NCBI RefSeq assembly: GCF_032854445.1
Contig: NC_088304.1
Span: 3,660,001-3,724,000, forward strand
Reading direction: 5' to 3'
DNA: 64,000 bases
Source: Liolophura sinensis
Taxonomy: Eukaryota; Mollusca; Polyplacophora; Chitonida; Chitonidae
Positions 46,460-59,014 of this stretch are shown piece by piece. Made by a program: the position numbers and the translations under genes. The stretch's first letter is position 1. Each line of letters begins with the position of its first letter. The notes beneath the pieces are model-generated. The model saw only the letters and a list, made by a program, of their open reading frames with translations, ran no database searches and had not been told where the DNA came from.

Positions 46460-49400
46460 TGAAAATGTGACACTATTCAAGGCATGCAATTATTATAGAG
46501 AAACTGTGAGCTTAATCCCATATGAGACCAGGGCTCGTACTTATATCAAGCAACTTCAGTTGCCAAACTTCAAAACCACACTGCAAACAGGAAAAAATTC
46601 TAACTGAGGTTAGTACATTGTTCCGCCGTAAAGAATCAATGTACAAATCTTAAACTTCACAGAACAAAACATTTTAATTGTAACTGTGATTGAGTAGTTG
46701 ACGTTTGATAACACAACGTACCCTGATATATATGTATGACTTTGTGTCAAGTGGCACTTGAAACTACAGGCCTATATACCCTGCATATGCTTTCTTTTCC
46801 AAACATCGAAAGACTTATTAGCTGGCTTGCGTTCAGCCCGAACTTCACAAATTCCAATGGGCTCTACACTATCATACTTCTTTCTTTATTTATTTTTTTC
46901 TTTCTCAAAGTAAGGATTTGTAAAAGGACAGATGTAAATACAAAACTTTATTGTAAGTGTTATTGGGTTTTCAGTGGTGTGCGCAGGATTAAAAAACGAA
47001 GGAAAAGCAGTTTTGCGCAAGGTATGAGTAGTTAGGTATGAAAACCATGTTAAGAAACTAGACGGTAATAGATTCCATGCGTTATGGTTGCCGCCATCAA
47101 TGTCAAATATTAGTCTCGTGCGGTGCGAGACCCGAAAATCCCAAAAGACTCAATAGTTTTTGCGGGGTTATTGCGTGCTCCAGTCCCGCAGACTGTGTAT
47201 ATACGGAACAGCACTAGTGTAATATAATGGGGATTAAGGCAGAAGCCCGACAGGGAAACTTCCATCAAAATGTCGTAAAAGCTTCTCTTACAGACCGAAT
47301 TACGTCACTCACGTGCTTACACAAAACAGGCGGCCTTAGATGTTGGTCGCTAAGGTAAACATTGCACTGAGAGTGATTTCTTCTGCGGCAGATTTTTTCC
47401 CGTGTTCCAGATACAAATTAAAAATTATCCAAGTTTTACAGCCGATGGGAAAAAAGAATGCTTGTGAATTTCACGGAAGGTGGCGCTATAATTTTTCGGT
47501 TTACTTTGCTTATTCCTCCGCCACCAAGGGCTATGGCGCCTGACGTCCCCTTCACGGAAACTAGCCGTGCAAACTCCCTCTATACCGATTTATGTCGACG
47601 CGTCATATTTGAAACATTATTTTTTTTTATCATTTCCGGAAGAGGAGTTTAGTATGTTGGAGCAGCCAGGCTCTTTGAAGGCCAAATTTATGACCGTGCC
47701 AGCCTTCTACCACCTTTCCTTTGACGTGAAGAAAACGTCGATGGTTTAACGTTTGAAAGGTTAGAAACTACATCATTACATGTCTTAGATTATACATCTC
47801 ACTACACAAAGAAACCCATTTTGCTTCCAAGCTGATGTGGGAACGGTTTGACTTCTACAACCGGAAATGTGTCAGTTTGATGTACGTGTGATATACAGCC
47901 GTACTTTCGTATAAAACACAACTGGCTACTGGTTAATAAACCTCATCCTTTACACTTACGTGTGGGAAGACGAAAGCGGTTTAAACACCATGTGTATGAA
48001 TGCATGTTACGCGGTAGACTATATACAAAAAAAGTGCAGTGATGAACATATGATCGCTGCATGTTATCTTGTGTCAAACGCAAATGTAGCTTTGGATTAA
48101 CACGTGTACGTGTATATATAACAACACAAGAAGAAGTAAGAACACGACAAGGCTTGCAATTGAAGACATACATGCTGCATACTACATAAGTAAAATATCA
48201 CAAAATATAGTCATTTGCAAGTGCAAATTCTACCGTTATACAAGGTGATTCTCTCCGTCATATACGATTTTGTTTTCTATAATTTCCACTATATTTTTGA
48301 TGATTCAGGGAAGTAAATCGATGTGACTATGGATGGTCATATTTCATTGCTTTGTTCCCAGGACAGATGCACGTTGATACAGCCACAGGACAGACAACGA
48401 CTTAACGCCTTCGATCCAACCGGAACAAATGTTAACCTTCGTATCGCAAAGGATTGAACACTCTCGGTGTGCTTCCCCTATAGTGTCGATAAACAGTAAT
48501 TATTGCATTTATCACGTTATCTTGTGACCGATTGATGCCAAGAGGCCCCGTCAGTCAGTCGATGTTACCACGCAATAGGGTATAGATAAGTCAACACTGT
48601 GCACTAATCAGCACCAATTCAATATTGATCTCTAAATCGTTATATATTGCAGGTGGTTTTCACTCGTACCTTGCCAAAAACAGATTTTTGCTAGAATGTG
48701 CACGAGCACACTATTCTACGCTTGCACTAATGCTGACAACATTACTTAAGTGTGCAGATTTTCACAATTTTTTTTTCAATCATCGTCAATTCCGAGAATC
48801 TATACAAGCGTCAAGCAGCTATGAGATTTAAAACATTTTATATTCTAGGCATGACATCCAGTTCTAATTCCAAACTCATAATCAGAGGATAATTTCCAAC
48901 TTTAGGTATCTCAGCCATGCTTTGATAACACACAGATAATAATGGAGTGATTGCTTTTTAGCGAAGAAAACGAATAAATTCGAATATTTTCAAACAATAA
49001 CATTCTATTCCTGATTTGTCTAAGTTACAATCCTTTTGCAATATTTAAATGTTTTCTGACCACATTTGCTCGGCACAGAAACTGTTCCTTTAATTATTGT
49101 CGGGTATAGCATATGCATGACGCTGAACTACGTTACATTCGTTATAGCAAAATTGTCGGTATATTACTACGGTAATCGCATCCATTGTACGAGTTTACAG
49201 GTGACCCTCGCATCTGGCTGAGAGGATGAGTTGGGCGTGGAGGTGTGAAGAAACAGTCTTATATGAAGTGTGAGACCCATAATAAAGGCAGGAGACGTAA
49301 TTGTACCTGCAATTGACAGGGATTTGGAACTTAGCGCCTTTAAACATTAACACCTTTATGCATAATACAACTAATAACGGAGGCGATTAAATTCCAGATG

Positions 49401-51175
49401 AATTGCTTTTTGATTCGCTCCATGTATCCAACAACTTTCCCGCCATGCGTAAATGTTATGTCCAATATGCTTGTACTTCTTATAGAAAAGACAACACTAG
49501 ACCCATTGAATATATGCATCGATAAAGGATATCACATAAGGTTTAAAATACATACCATTTTATTCTTTTTTTTCGGGGGGGAGTGGGGGGAGATATTGCA
49601 TAACCGAGATATGACTGTTTAATGTAAGCAAAAATCGAAGTCTCTGTCATGTTATTTTAACCAATCAGACACGAGATATTTCTATAATCCTAGAACGCGC
49701 CTGTTTCCGCTAACGTCATGCGCGCACTATTGTACCTTTAAACGATAGAAATAGGATTGGGGCGATATTGTCTTCCATCACGTCGTTCACTGACTCTTCA
49801 AAATTTTAGATGAAAAGTTTTTATAAAGTTACTTAGAATGTCCGAAAATATCACTGTTGCCATTATGGTCAGTTTCCACTTTCTGCAGAAGTAACTTATT
49901 ATTTGTTGTCTTTTCCTTAAATATATTGTGCATTTCCAGAATGTATGCACTTATCAACTATGCATATATACTTTTTGTGTATACTGATTCATATAAGTGT
50001 AGACTGGAAAAAAAACGATTTATGAGAATGCATTCAGGAATGGCAGGTGACCTTTGACCACAGGATCCATGGTGATGTTAACTCATGAACTTGCAACTGC
50101 CCGGAACGAATATTTTCGCTTGTGAAAATGTACATGTAGCTATATATATGCGATAATCGTGATGGAAGACAGCTTATGCCATATATGAGTTTAAACCTCC
50201 TGTATAGAGAATATTTTCACCAGACCGTTAGAAATAATAATAAAATTGCTGTGCATCATTTGTTTGATTTATGATTTTAGTCAGAGTGCCTTCCTATCTT
50301 TCACTTTTTACATGTTACGTATATGTTTATTGCTATGTCTCTGTAGTTAACATTTTGGGACAGGTCTTGTTAACATCAGATGATTAACTGACTGATTGAC
50401 AGATTTACTGACTGGTCACAGGGCATGCAGGACAATAATATACTTATACCGCCATACCTAGGCTATTGACCCCAGCCTCACACCATCTGTGTTGATACCC
50501 GGGGGTGCGGCCTCGCTAATTGCCTCACCGATATAATTCCCCAGGGAAGGAAATTGCCTCCGTTGAAGACTGATCAGCAATTACCGATTTTCTTCACCTG
50601 CGCAGTGACGAGGCGCCCACGTAATCGCGTTAATATCGGCACCGCCGATGGGCTGTAGGGTGCACCTGTATCTCCACGTGGGTTGCCAAGCAAACTGTAG
50701 ATCGACGTGGGTCGCCAAGCAAAGCGCCTGCTTATGTATTTCCTATGTCGTCTTCCAGAATCCCAGCTTAACATTTCCCAAAACAATAACAAAAAACAGT
50801 TTCAAAGTGACATATCCAACGAATAGTTTGATGTAGTAGACTAATATAACATCGAGAAAAACGACTCGCAAGGGATGCCGAGTTGTTGATATAGAAATGC
50901 TGAAATATAACTGTGAAAGCCTAGGCAGATAATTGGTGGGTGGATTGGGTGCATCTGTGGGTAAGTTTCTGTCCTGGCTTAATGGTTGTGTCTTACTACG
51001 CCTAGTAACCCGGGGCTCTTGGGGCGGTGTATGCATCGAGTTGAATGGGTAGGCCCTATATGAACAATTGAAGTCAAAACGGCAACATATATCATGTACA
51101 ATATGGTGCCTTCTTTACGCTATCACTGAAAAATGTTGACGGCCTCTTAATGCACGGATCAACCGTAACTTCTTT
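46460..51175. other. Intergenic DNA, no gene seen
   Basis: AT-rich unique DNA. AGGTGTGA (T-box half-site match) lies at 49241-49248. A G-rich patch lies near 49575-49591. CGTGGGTTGCCAAGCAAA and CGTGGGTCGCCAAGCAAA form a short 32-base-spaced duplication near 50678-50720. Frames are unremarkable. Confidence 0.5.
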
Positions 51176-51177
51176 TT

Positions 51178-51292
51178 CTATTTATTTATTTGATTGGTGT
51201 TTCACGCCGTACTCAAGAATATTTCACTTATACGACGGCGGCCAGGAATATGATGGGTGGAAACCGGGCCGAGCCCGGGGGAGAACCACCAC
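51178..51292 (-). mobile_element. SINE family A, 3' half
   Basis: TTTATTTGATTGGTGTTTCA, CGCCGTACTCAAGAATATTT and ACGACGGCGGCCAGGAATAT in reverse. It is one of the better preserved tails. Confidence 0.88.
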
Positions 51293-51294
51293 CC

Positions 51295-52780
51295 CATAAC
51301 AGCCTAAAACACCATTTCCCAATGGAATAAAGAAAAATATATTTAAATGGTAAATAAAGCTGTTATGCCCTATTAGTTTACTGTACTTATCGGTACATAT
51401 ACAGTGTATATAGAGTCTATTCATTGTCGAACATGTACAGTGATTGTCGGATACAGCATAATATCATTCATCAAACTGAAGAGAAGGCCACTGAATAAAC
51501 CTCCTTCAGTTCGTGTTTATCTTTCTATTCACGTCTCGAAATAATATTATTGATACCCCTGCTGATAGCATACACAACTGTCGTCGTGTCATAAAGATAT
51601 ATGTTTGCTTAATACCTCACTAAATCAACTAAACTCATTTCACAGCTGGAATATAGGAAAAATGTTTTCTCAATGTGTAGTATGGATATCTGTCTATCTA
51701 TATATATACAAAGATAAAACTGAATACATAATAATAAAAATATACATATATATGTATACAATTCGAAATGTAAAAAATTGGATTGTGCTGTGGTATGCTA
51801 TGAAAAGTAACCAACTTATATTCATTGCCCTACTGATTTACATGTTGAAATTAAATGTCGCCTCTTAAGTTAATCGAAATTACTCGCAATAGTTCCACAA
51901 CTATGTAGTATATACGTCATCTATATACGGCATTACATTCAGTTATTACTAAAACATTTGGTATTAGATTTAAGTGAAACTTGCGCTGAAACTATTCACG
52001 GAGAAAGACGAAGAAGTGTTTATAAAAAATATACATTATTCCATATGATTTGTCTGATACACAGGCTTGAATCAAAATAATTTCAGATGCGCGCGAAAAA
52101 AAATATTGTTCGCTCTTTAAAAATAAGTGTCAGGTACAGGAAATGTCTTATCTGATTTCCTGTTGATTGGCAGGGGTAATATACACATTCGGACGTAACC
52201 ACTGAAGCACCACCCCTACATGTAAAGTGAAGATTGTGACAATTAGCATCGCCGAATATCTCAAATTACTGAAAGTGATTTAATCTTGTAAGAAATTTCT
52301 CTATATCGATAAAATGATATCAGCGCTGAAAAGTGTTATATGTAGCATGATTTTAAAGCGTACTTTTGCGCACTGTGAAGTATATTTAGCCATTATGAGA
52401 GAAAGGATTGGGCAATTAATTTTATCAATAGAAAACTTATTCATGAGCAATGACACTCAAAATAAAATATTATCACAAACAAAAATGTTAAATGGTTGCA
52501 AACCGATTCCACCGAGCAAGTTTGCATGGACTTTTCAGTTTTAAAATCTTATTTTTGGATCTCAGGATTTATTATGTGGAACTCTGAACATGTGTCATGT
52601 TAAGACAAATCGACCACGGTGTACATATTAAATCTATGAGTTAATTCTTTAAATGAACCCTTAACTCGTTTTCTCGTATTAGCCCCATGTATATATATGA
52701 CAATCGTAACAGAACTGATGGTGTTTACCGTAACTCATTTTACGGGGTGGAGAGGAGGAGTCGTGGCCGAAAATGGCGCT
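51295..52780. other. Intergenic DNA, no gene seen
   Basis: Very AT-rich unique DNA; nothing recognised. Confidence 0.6.
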
Positions 52781-52795
52781 GACTCTATCCTAGCC

Positions 52796-52895
52796 AACCT
52801 GCGGATGGTCGTGGGTTTTCCTCCCACCATAATGCTGGCCGCTGTCGTATAAGTGGAATATCCTTGAGTACGGCGTAAAACACCAATCAAATAAA
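52796..52895 (+). mobile_element. SINE family A, 5'-truncated, with target duplication
   Basis: It starts within the body (AACCTGCGGATGGTCGTGGG) and ends with GTACGGCGTAAAACACCAAT and an A-rich tail. TCTATCCTAGCC is duplicated at 52784-52795 and 52896-52907, showing an insertion of only ~100 bases of the 3' end. Confidence 0.93.
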
Positions 52896-53039
52896 TCTAT
52901 CCTAGCCCTGCACATGTATCGATGGATTCTCTCAGTGCCAAAGTCCGTGGTAACTTGACAACAAAAAAGTAATGCACAGATGGTGTTCGTGCATACATGA
53001 GGCCAATTGCTCGACTCTTCCGCAAATATATAATGCACA

Positions 53040-53175
53040 CTGTTCGTCACACGCGGGAAAGTTCGTCAGAAACAGGTCAAACTTAAGGTTTGTCCTGGAC
53101 ACTCCGATTTCCATCAATTGTAAAACCGACGGCCATCACACAGAGAAAATTCTTCTGTATGATGTTAACCAACGA
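53040..53175 (+). mobile_element. Decayed SINE, variant core
   Basis: CACGCGGGAAAGTTCGTCAG, ACCGACGGCCATCAC and TTCTTCTGTATGATGTTAAC align loosely with the segment at 33465-33600. Confidence 0.45.
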
Positions 53176-53179
53176 CCAG

Positions 53180-55365
53180 ACAAAGAAACAAGCATATATG
53201 GGTTGTTGTTGTCACAGGTATTTGCCCCAACTCAGTTATGGTGATATATATTCTATCAGTGCATAGATATAATAGTATGCCTGTACCCTCACAATAGACT
53301 TGTTGCATACCGTCTTAGAGTATCGTGCACTATATCGTTATCAGCAGCAAAAGTGTGCAGCAGCGGTTAGTGGAACAGCCCTTAAATTGTGACTTTTTTT
53401 GTGCGATATCGCTCGCCATTGGGTGGCCCTCTTATAATTGACACGCCACTATACACAGAATGAGCTGTCAGTAAAAACGTCAGCTTGACATTTACGTTTT
53501 TACTCGACGAAGTGAGAGCGTCTCTGGTCGAGGTAAACGACTGTGTATATGGCAGATTGTGTATTGGTCTTTTTCTGAATAATTCATTTTTTTATTTAGT
53601 TTTATCTCTTTTTCCCATTTTTTGCTTATCCATGCCCTATTTAACTATTTATGTCCCTTCAGTTGCTGTGCCCCTGTTCATGCCATGTTTGTTTACGTCA
53701 CAAATGGGGTCCACTACACAATTCACTGAGCAGACGACACAGTTAGGGTCACGTGACATGGGATTAACTACACGCTTAAGTTCTCAGATTAATTACACAT
53801 ATTTGCCTGAAGGGATTAAGTTTAATCCTATAATGTTTTAATCAGTCTGTACTTTGATCTTTTGGTATTTTTCATTTAGATGCAACTTTACCGCTTTGAT
53901 TTATAATTTGCATGGACGCATTCTATTTTACCACGGGATCTTCAAACTCAAAATTAACAGCAAAATAACATCTTCAAAAACAAAACATTTTTTCGTCAGT
54001 CGTTTACATGTTTTATGAACTAAAAAGAGAAAATAAAAATATGAGAACCACTTACACAATCTTACGTTCAACACAATATGGTGCCTTTCAACAGAGGACA
54101 TTGTATTCCAGGTACGTTATGACTGAGTGGATGGATGTAGTGGATGGATGTAGTGATATCTTCTGATACTTAGGAGTTCGCGTGGCATGGCATCTTGTCA
54201 ATGTTTTTGTATTTTTGAAAATTGTTTTGAAATAGCACACAGTTATTGCCAATATCATACACATAACATTAGGCACCCGGGTTTTCTATCAAAACAATTA
54301 GTAGGTTAATAATGCACCGTCAGATAAGTGAAGTGTGAAAAAAACTGTGATATAAAATAAAAGAATCTCGCCAGACCTGACTGGTAAACAAATCTAGATC
54401 AGACTGGCATCCAATTTTTAACCCGCATTTATTAGCCACAACCTATAGCCTTTCTTATATAAATGCGAGTATGTATACAAAGTTTCATATATGATGATGC
54501 CTAGCGGAGACCAGGCGTTTCTCGTACAAGTTACCTAGTACATAAAGCTAAGGCAGAGAGCTGATGGCAGAGTACGAGGGCCGCGATCTGCCTTTTTATC
54601 GCCATCCTGCTGAGCCAAAGCCGTTACACTATCATCTCTCCAATCAAAAACGCATCTAGAATGACAGCCGATTACGTGTGAGGTCTCTACCGACATATAC
54701 AAGGCTTCTTTGCAAATGGCGTCTCGTGCATGCGCCAAGAAGTCTCAGCTCTCTTCAGCAAAACTCGCTTCCTTGGTGGTAGTTTTTTTGGGCGCGCAAC
54801 GAAGTGGGCTCGCTACATTTTCGCGAAAGAAACGCGTCGACCTCGTTTTCCTGTCGCCAGTGTAATTTAGCGCCAAGTAAAATGACCTAAGTGGTTTAAC
54901 TTGACAGATACATATACCGTGTATACACAGTAAACCTTGCAGGTTTTCAACCGTATATATACTTCATACAGCAAAAGATTTTCTTCTGATTTTTGTTCGC
55001 CCTGCCAAACGTTGCTTTAAATGCAAATACAGTACCCTCCTATATACATAAATGGACTGTTCTATTCATACATGATGGACACGGCTACAAAGTGGTAAAC
55101 CTTACAACTTGGATTGTCTTCGCGATTTATAACGCCGTGCGCATGTACATGATATGTTGCAATAAAAACAATGAGGAGAGGCAACTGGCTTAAGCGAATG
55201 CTCCTAATCATTTTCTATTATACCCATATATAAGCCTACATGTCTCCATGAATTATATAAATGTTTTATCAATATATTTGTTTTTTATTTCTTTACATTT
55301 TTACTTTTAGCTATTACTAAAATTGCACTGTGTAATACTGATTTACATATATATAAGAATATCAC
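53180..55365. other. Intergenic DNA; GC-richer patch 54550-54870
   Basis: Unique DNA. The 54550-54870 patch has several CpGs (TCGCGAAAGAAACGCGTCGA) and no repeat match. Possible regulatory DNA; no gene recognised. Confidence 0.4.
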
Positions 55366-55381
55366 AAGTCTCTCGTCATTT

Positions 55382-55595
55382 CACCAATGCGGTCTCTGTG
55401 AGTTCAGGTCCAGCTCATGCTGGCTTCCTCTCCGGCCGTAAATCGGAAGGTCTGTGAGCAACCTGTGGATGGTCGTGGGTTTCCCCCGGTCTCTGTCCGG
55501 TTTCTTCCCACCATAATGCTGGCCGCCGTTGTATAAGTGAAATATTCTTGAGTACGGCGTAAAACATCAATCAAATAAACAAATAAATGAATAAA
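55382..55595 (+). mobile_element. SINE family A, 5'-truncated
   Basis: CACCAATGCGGTCTCTGTGA through GTGAAATATTCTTGAGTACG and the A-rich tail. A near-perfect flanking repeat (TCTCTCGTCATTT at 55369 and TCTCTCGTTATTT at 55596) supports retrotransposition. Only the tRNA A-box end is lost. Confidence 0.92.
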
Positions 55596-55609
55596 TCTCT
55601 CGTTATTTT

Positions 55610-57800
55610 GTATATACCGGTCTAAAAGCAAAAAATGGGCATTGGCAAAGGTATGGCATAAAATATTCTGTTACATTTATTGTTTTAATTAATTCTTATT
55701 AATATGTTATCATCAAGCATTTTTAATCTCTCGCTGCATTTTATTAGTATCATTAGCCACTTCATTTATACATTGTAGGCCACTTCTTGTTCTTAATCTC
55801 CGATTTCTGACGCCAATTTCCGCAAAGCTTGTTTTCGCACCGTGGGTAAAATCATTTCACAAAATAGGATTTAGGAAAACATGGCGCAAAGTGGAAATCG
55901 GACGCCTATGGCTGTTATAATCCGTCTAGTATTTTAATGCCTGGTGTATTAGTCTTGTAGGCCCACTTATAGGGTGCTGTACATATGTATATATACATAT
56001 ATACCTTAACACCTTCTCAGACATTAATAAGCAAAACATGATTAGGTTTCGTTCACGCACGGGAATTACAGTGGGTTTTGGGGGTCTTTGCAATGCGATT
56101 TTGACGGGGTTTGGTCGGCTTTTTGAACACTTTTGCCTTGCAGTTCACGGACATGAAAGACCACCCTATAATGGTTGCTTAGTCAGCCAGAAGATGTGGC
56201 GCCGGCAGGATTTACGGCTTAGCGGACTCAGGCATTGAGCAATCCCTCGTGGTACAATACCTATTTCACACCTATACTGTTTTATTCGGTACTTACTAAT
56301 TATTTTAACTCCACAAAGAACCAACACAAAGGGGACGTCGGCCCTGCTTAGGCTTCTATTTACTCAACGGACGTTCAGGTGTGCGTCCGCTCGTCCCTAT
56401 AATTACATGGTTACGAATTTAAACGCGACCAAATAAACGGAATATTGTAAAACAGCTATGTGTCAAGAGTACAGTTTTTAGAACGCAAGTCACCTAAGCG
56501 AAAATGGGCGGAATAAAGTTGAATGGGACAACATGTTTATCTTCGAAAGTTAAAGACCAGTTTAGCTGTAATATATCCCTCGCAAAAGAAAGTTGATACC
56601 TCCGAAAATCACCGAAGTGTATTTTATGAAGCGCGCGGGCTCATAATAAAGTCCATTTTACAGAAGTGGCTGTGTAAACAAAACCTGCTGAGCGTCTGAG
56701 TAAAATTCGATTTTCGACATCCAAAATTACACGAAAATTGAAAACTGCAGAGTAACAATTTTCTTGCCCTCTCTGTTTTTTTTTTCTTCCCTGTGTTGAA
56801 CAGAGTAAACAAAGAATATACACAGCCGTCCTTTATGCCTACCTTTAGGCCAGATGACACAGCTTGCGTTTTTGTGATGATTAAATACGCTAACGGTAAC
56901 ATATTATTACGGTTATAATGTTATAATGATAGCATTACAATGTTGCCCCAGCTTTAGTATAATTTTTTGGCTGAGGAGAATCCTCCCACATCTGTGTGTA
57001 TGGCCGATATATGCTGCACTGCTGTGAACTGCGCGTATGAGCATGCGTGTGTGATAGTTGAGGCGCCTGCGCCAGTCAATCACTACGCCTCAACTTGTTT
57101 GAACAGCTTCTGGTGTACATGTTCCCGGGCCGCCTCATGTCGAGCCGTCAAACGCATAATTTCATTGTACTACGTCAGCGGACTGGCGCCAGTGATGGCC
57201 CATACATTCTGCAGGGAATGTATACGAGGTGAGATTTCCCTCTCGCTCTCTATACTTAAGCGGCGTGTTGTGTACACTCAAGACGAGGTGCCCTTTTCGT
57301 TTTGCCACCGTCTGTCAAAAAACTTGCCCTTTTAAACTCATTGCCTCATTAACACACGAAAATCACTTGTTAAAAGCCGACTTTTTAACTTGAAACGATA
57401 TATCACTTTACCCACCGCGTCGAATCTAACGGTATTTTATGTACGCTCAGACAAAATTTACCCCCTTATAGTTGTGTACCGAGGACATGTCTTGGTGATG
57501 TCATCTTGTAGACATATACGGAGTGCGTAATAAGAACAATACGCACCCAAACACACACGGTAATTGCTTACAAACGCCCCAGCCCAAAAAGTGACCCCGT
57601 TTTCGCCCAGAAAACCCCTTAATGTCACTTAAGTTTTATCAAGGGGCTTGTTGTTGTCGCTGTCTGTATACGAGGTGAGGTTGAACATCGTCTCCTCTGT
57701 CCGTCTCTACAGGGCTGTCATTTTTACCTAACAACGCCACTCGCTTGTCGAACGTGCTATGTACACCCCACCATGTTAACCAGCACCCGTCACCTGACAG
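55610..57800. other. Distal upstream region of Tbx2/3, no gene seen
   Basis: SINE-free DNA becoming GC-richer from about 56950. TCACACCT (T-box half-site match) is at 56266-56273. The 122-codon frame at 56967-57335 begins with TTG and shows no domain, so it is not called. Likely regulatory flank of the T-box gene. Confidence 0.4.
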
Positions 57801-57810
57801 ATATATACAT

Positions 57811-57820
57811 CTGTCAATCA
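57811..57820. promoter_or_regulatory. PBX-MEIS/PREP-type composite site
   Basis: The bases CTGTCAATCA are the exact reverse complement of TGATTGACAG, the established PBX-PREP/MEIS heterodimer consensus. The site is about 870 bases upstream of the Tbx2/3 ATG. A perfect 10-mer is expected well under once in the whole window by chance, but function is inferred only. Confidence 0.4.
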
Positions 57821-58439
57821 TAATCCGTTTCTCTCGGGTTCACCCCGTCATCGTATATATCTCTCTCACTCACCTGTAATTACAGGTATTTATTTACCTG
57901 AGCAAAGACCATAGCTTAACGGCATCACGTTTATACAATTAACCTTTGATCTTATACGCCCTAGTGTAAATATGACTGCAAACTTTCGCCGATACATTTT
58001 TTTATTTTAGGTTTATTTTGGATAGGTATTTGTGAGACTGGGAGGTTTTAAGCTTAATCTTGTTCTCGTTGGTCTCGTTGAGGTTTATTTTCCACTCCAG
58101 ACATTGTCGCGACTATCGGCTGATTACTAAAGAAAGAATGTCGGATCACCTAACAATAACGTTTTAACCAGCGCCTGTCATTTGCTTTCCTTTGTTTTTT
58201 GTTTTTTAATTATCTCCGTCTAAGTCTGCATGTAATCTGTCGAGGTGCTTCTTTTCGCGGTGACTTATTTTTCTATATACCCACGGCGACGAGGACATTG
58301 CATGGCTGTCTAGGGTTGTTGACATATTCTCCCGGTCACACAATAGACTCCGGGGCCACGGTGCGTGGACGACACTTCTCTGTGACTACCTATCCAACCG
58401 ACCTGTGAACAACTACTCCGTTTCTCGCGAATGCCTTGC

Positions 58440-58685
58440 CCCGATCGAGCGCGCCAGCCAATCAGCGCTCGAGCTTCGCCTCAGCGTATCGGCTCGCACA
58501 CCCGGCCTGCCGGCCGCTTTAGTAGTTGGGGTTAGGTTATGTCCCAGCCAGTTTTATCGTTGGCACGTCGCTAGTCGACAGATCCACATATACATATGGT
58601 ATTATATTATACAGTTCTCGCGGAAAAACACTTACCAGCATTTAAATGACACTGGATCGCATAGGAGGTCGATAGGCCTGTGCCA
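58440..58685 (+). promoter_or_regulatory. Candidate Tbx2/3 proximal promoter and 5' leader
   Basis: The sequence turns GC- and CpG-rich here compared with the desert. CCAATCAG, an NF-Y type CCAAT box, lies at 58458-58465. A TATA-like TATTATATTATAC stretch lies near 58601-58612, about 80 bases before the ATG. The transcription start is not determinable by eye. Two short upstream frames occur before the main ATG: 58596-58649 and 58646-58675. The stop of the first overlaps the start of the second as ATGA. Whether they are transcribed depends on the real start site. Confidence 0.4.
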
Positions 58686-59014
58686 ATGGCGGCCTACAAT
58701 CCATTTCTACTTCACAGGCCCGTGGATTACTCCATGAATTCGCTGCTAGCCCAGCCGCCGTATCTGCCTGGCTACCCCCTCGGCCACGGCACGGTACCGT
58801 CCTCGCTGCTACCGAAGCTCCATCAAGGGATGCTGCGCTCACCTATGACGGCTACAGACATCCTCACAAGTCAGCAACATCTGAGACCATTACGTTCCCT
58901 AGAACCTTTAGATTCGGACGTCCAAGACGACCCAAAAGTCGAGCTCGAAGGCAAAGATCTCTGGGACCGTTTCCACTCGATAGGAACCGAAATGGTCATC
59001 ACGAAATCCGGCAG
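58686..59014 (+). CDS. Tbx2/3: Tbx2/3-class T-box transcription factor, first coding exon (partial gene)
   Basis: T-box proteins of the Tbx2/3 (bifid/omb) group are nuclear DNA-binding regulators, mostly repressors, that recognise AGGTGTGA-type half-sites and pattern appendages, heart, eye and mantle-type tissues. The exon encodes 109 complete residues plus two bases. Residues 1-12 ([12 protein letters not shown]) match the family's N-terminal 'AYxPFLxHR' block. [10 protein letters not shown] at 66-75 is the segment typical of Tbx2/3 just before the T-domain. [17 protein letters not shown] at 81-97 followed by [10 protein letters not shown] opens the T-domain. The VELEGKDLW wording and the HLRPL block favour Tbx2/3 over Tbx4/5. 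I chose ATG 58686 because the frame upstream has only a GTG two codons earlier and the protein start fits the family. The exon ends AG|GTAAGC at 59014/59015, splitting an Arg codon. The following exon (expected to begin near RMFPP) was not found up to 64000, so most of the T-domain lies outside. Class assignment is by recognition, not alignment. Confidence 0.93.

Noticed and set aside
46199-46489. 96-codon reverse frame with repeats (VNLIVYSHTVI)
   Set aside because: By-product of the 43-bp minisatellite.
53485-53841. 118-codon frame
   Set aside because: No convincing start context, hydrophobic T-rich composition typical of chance frames, no family recognised.
56967-57335. 122-codon frame upstream of Tbx2/3
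   Set aside because: It starts at TTG, has no domain, and is better explained as GC-richer upstream DNA with few stops.
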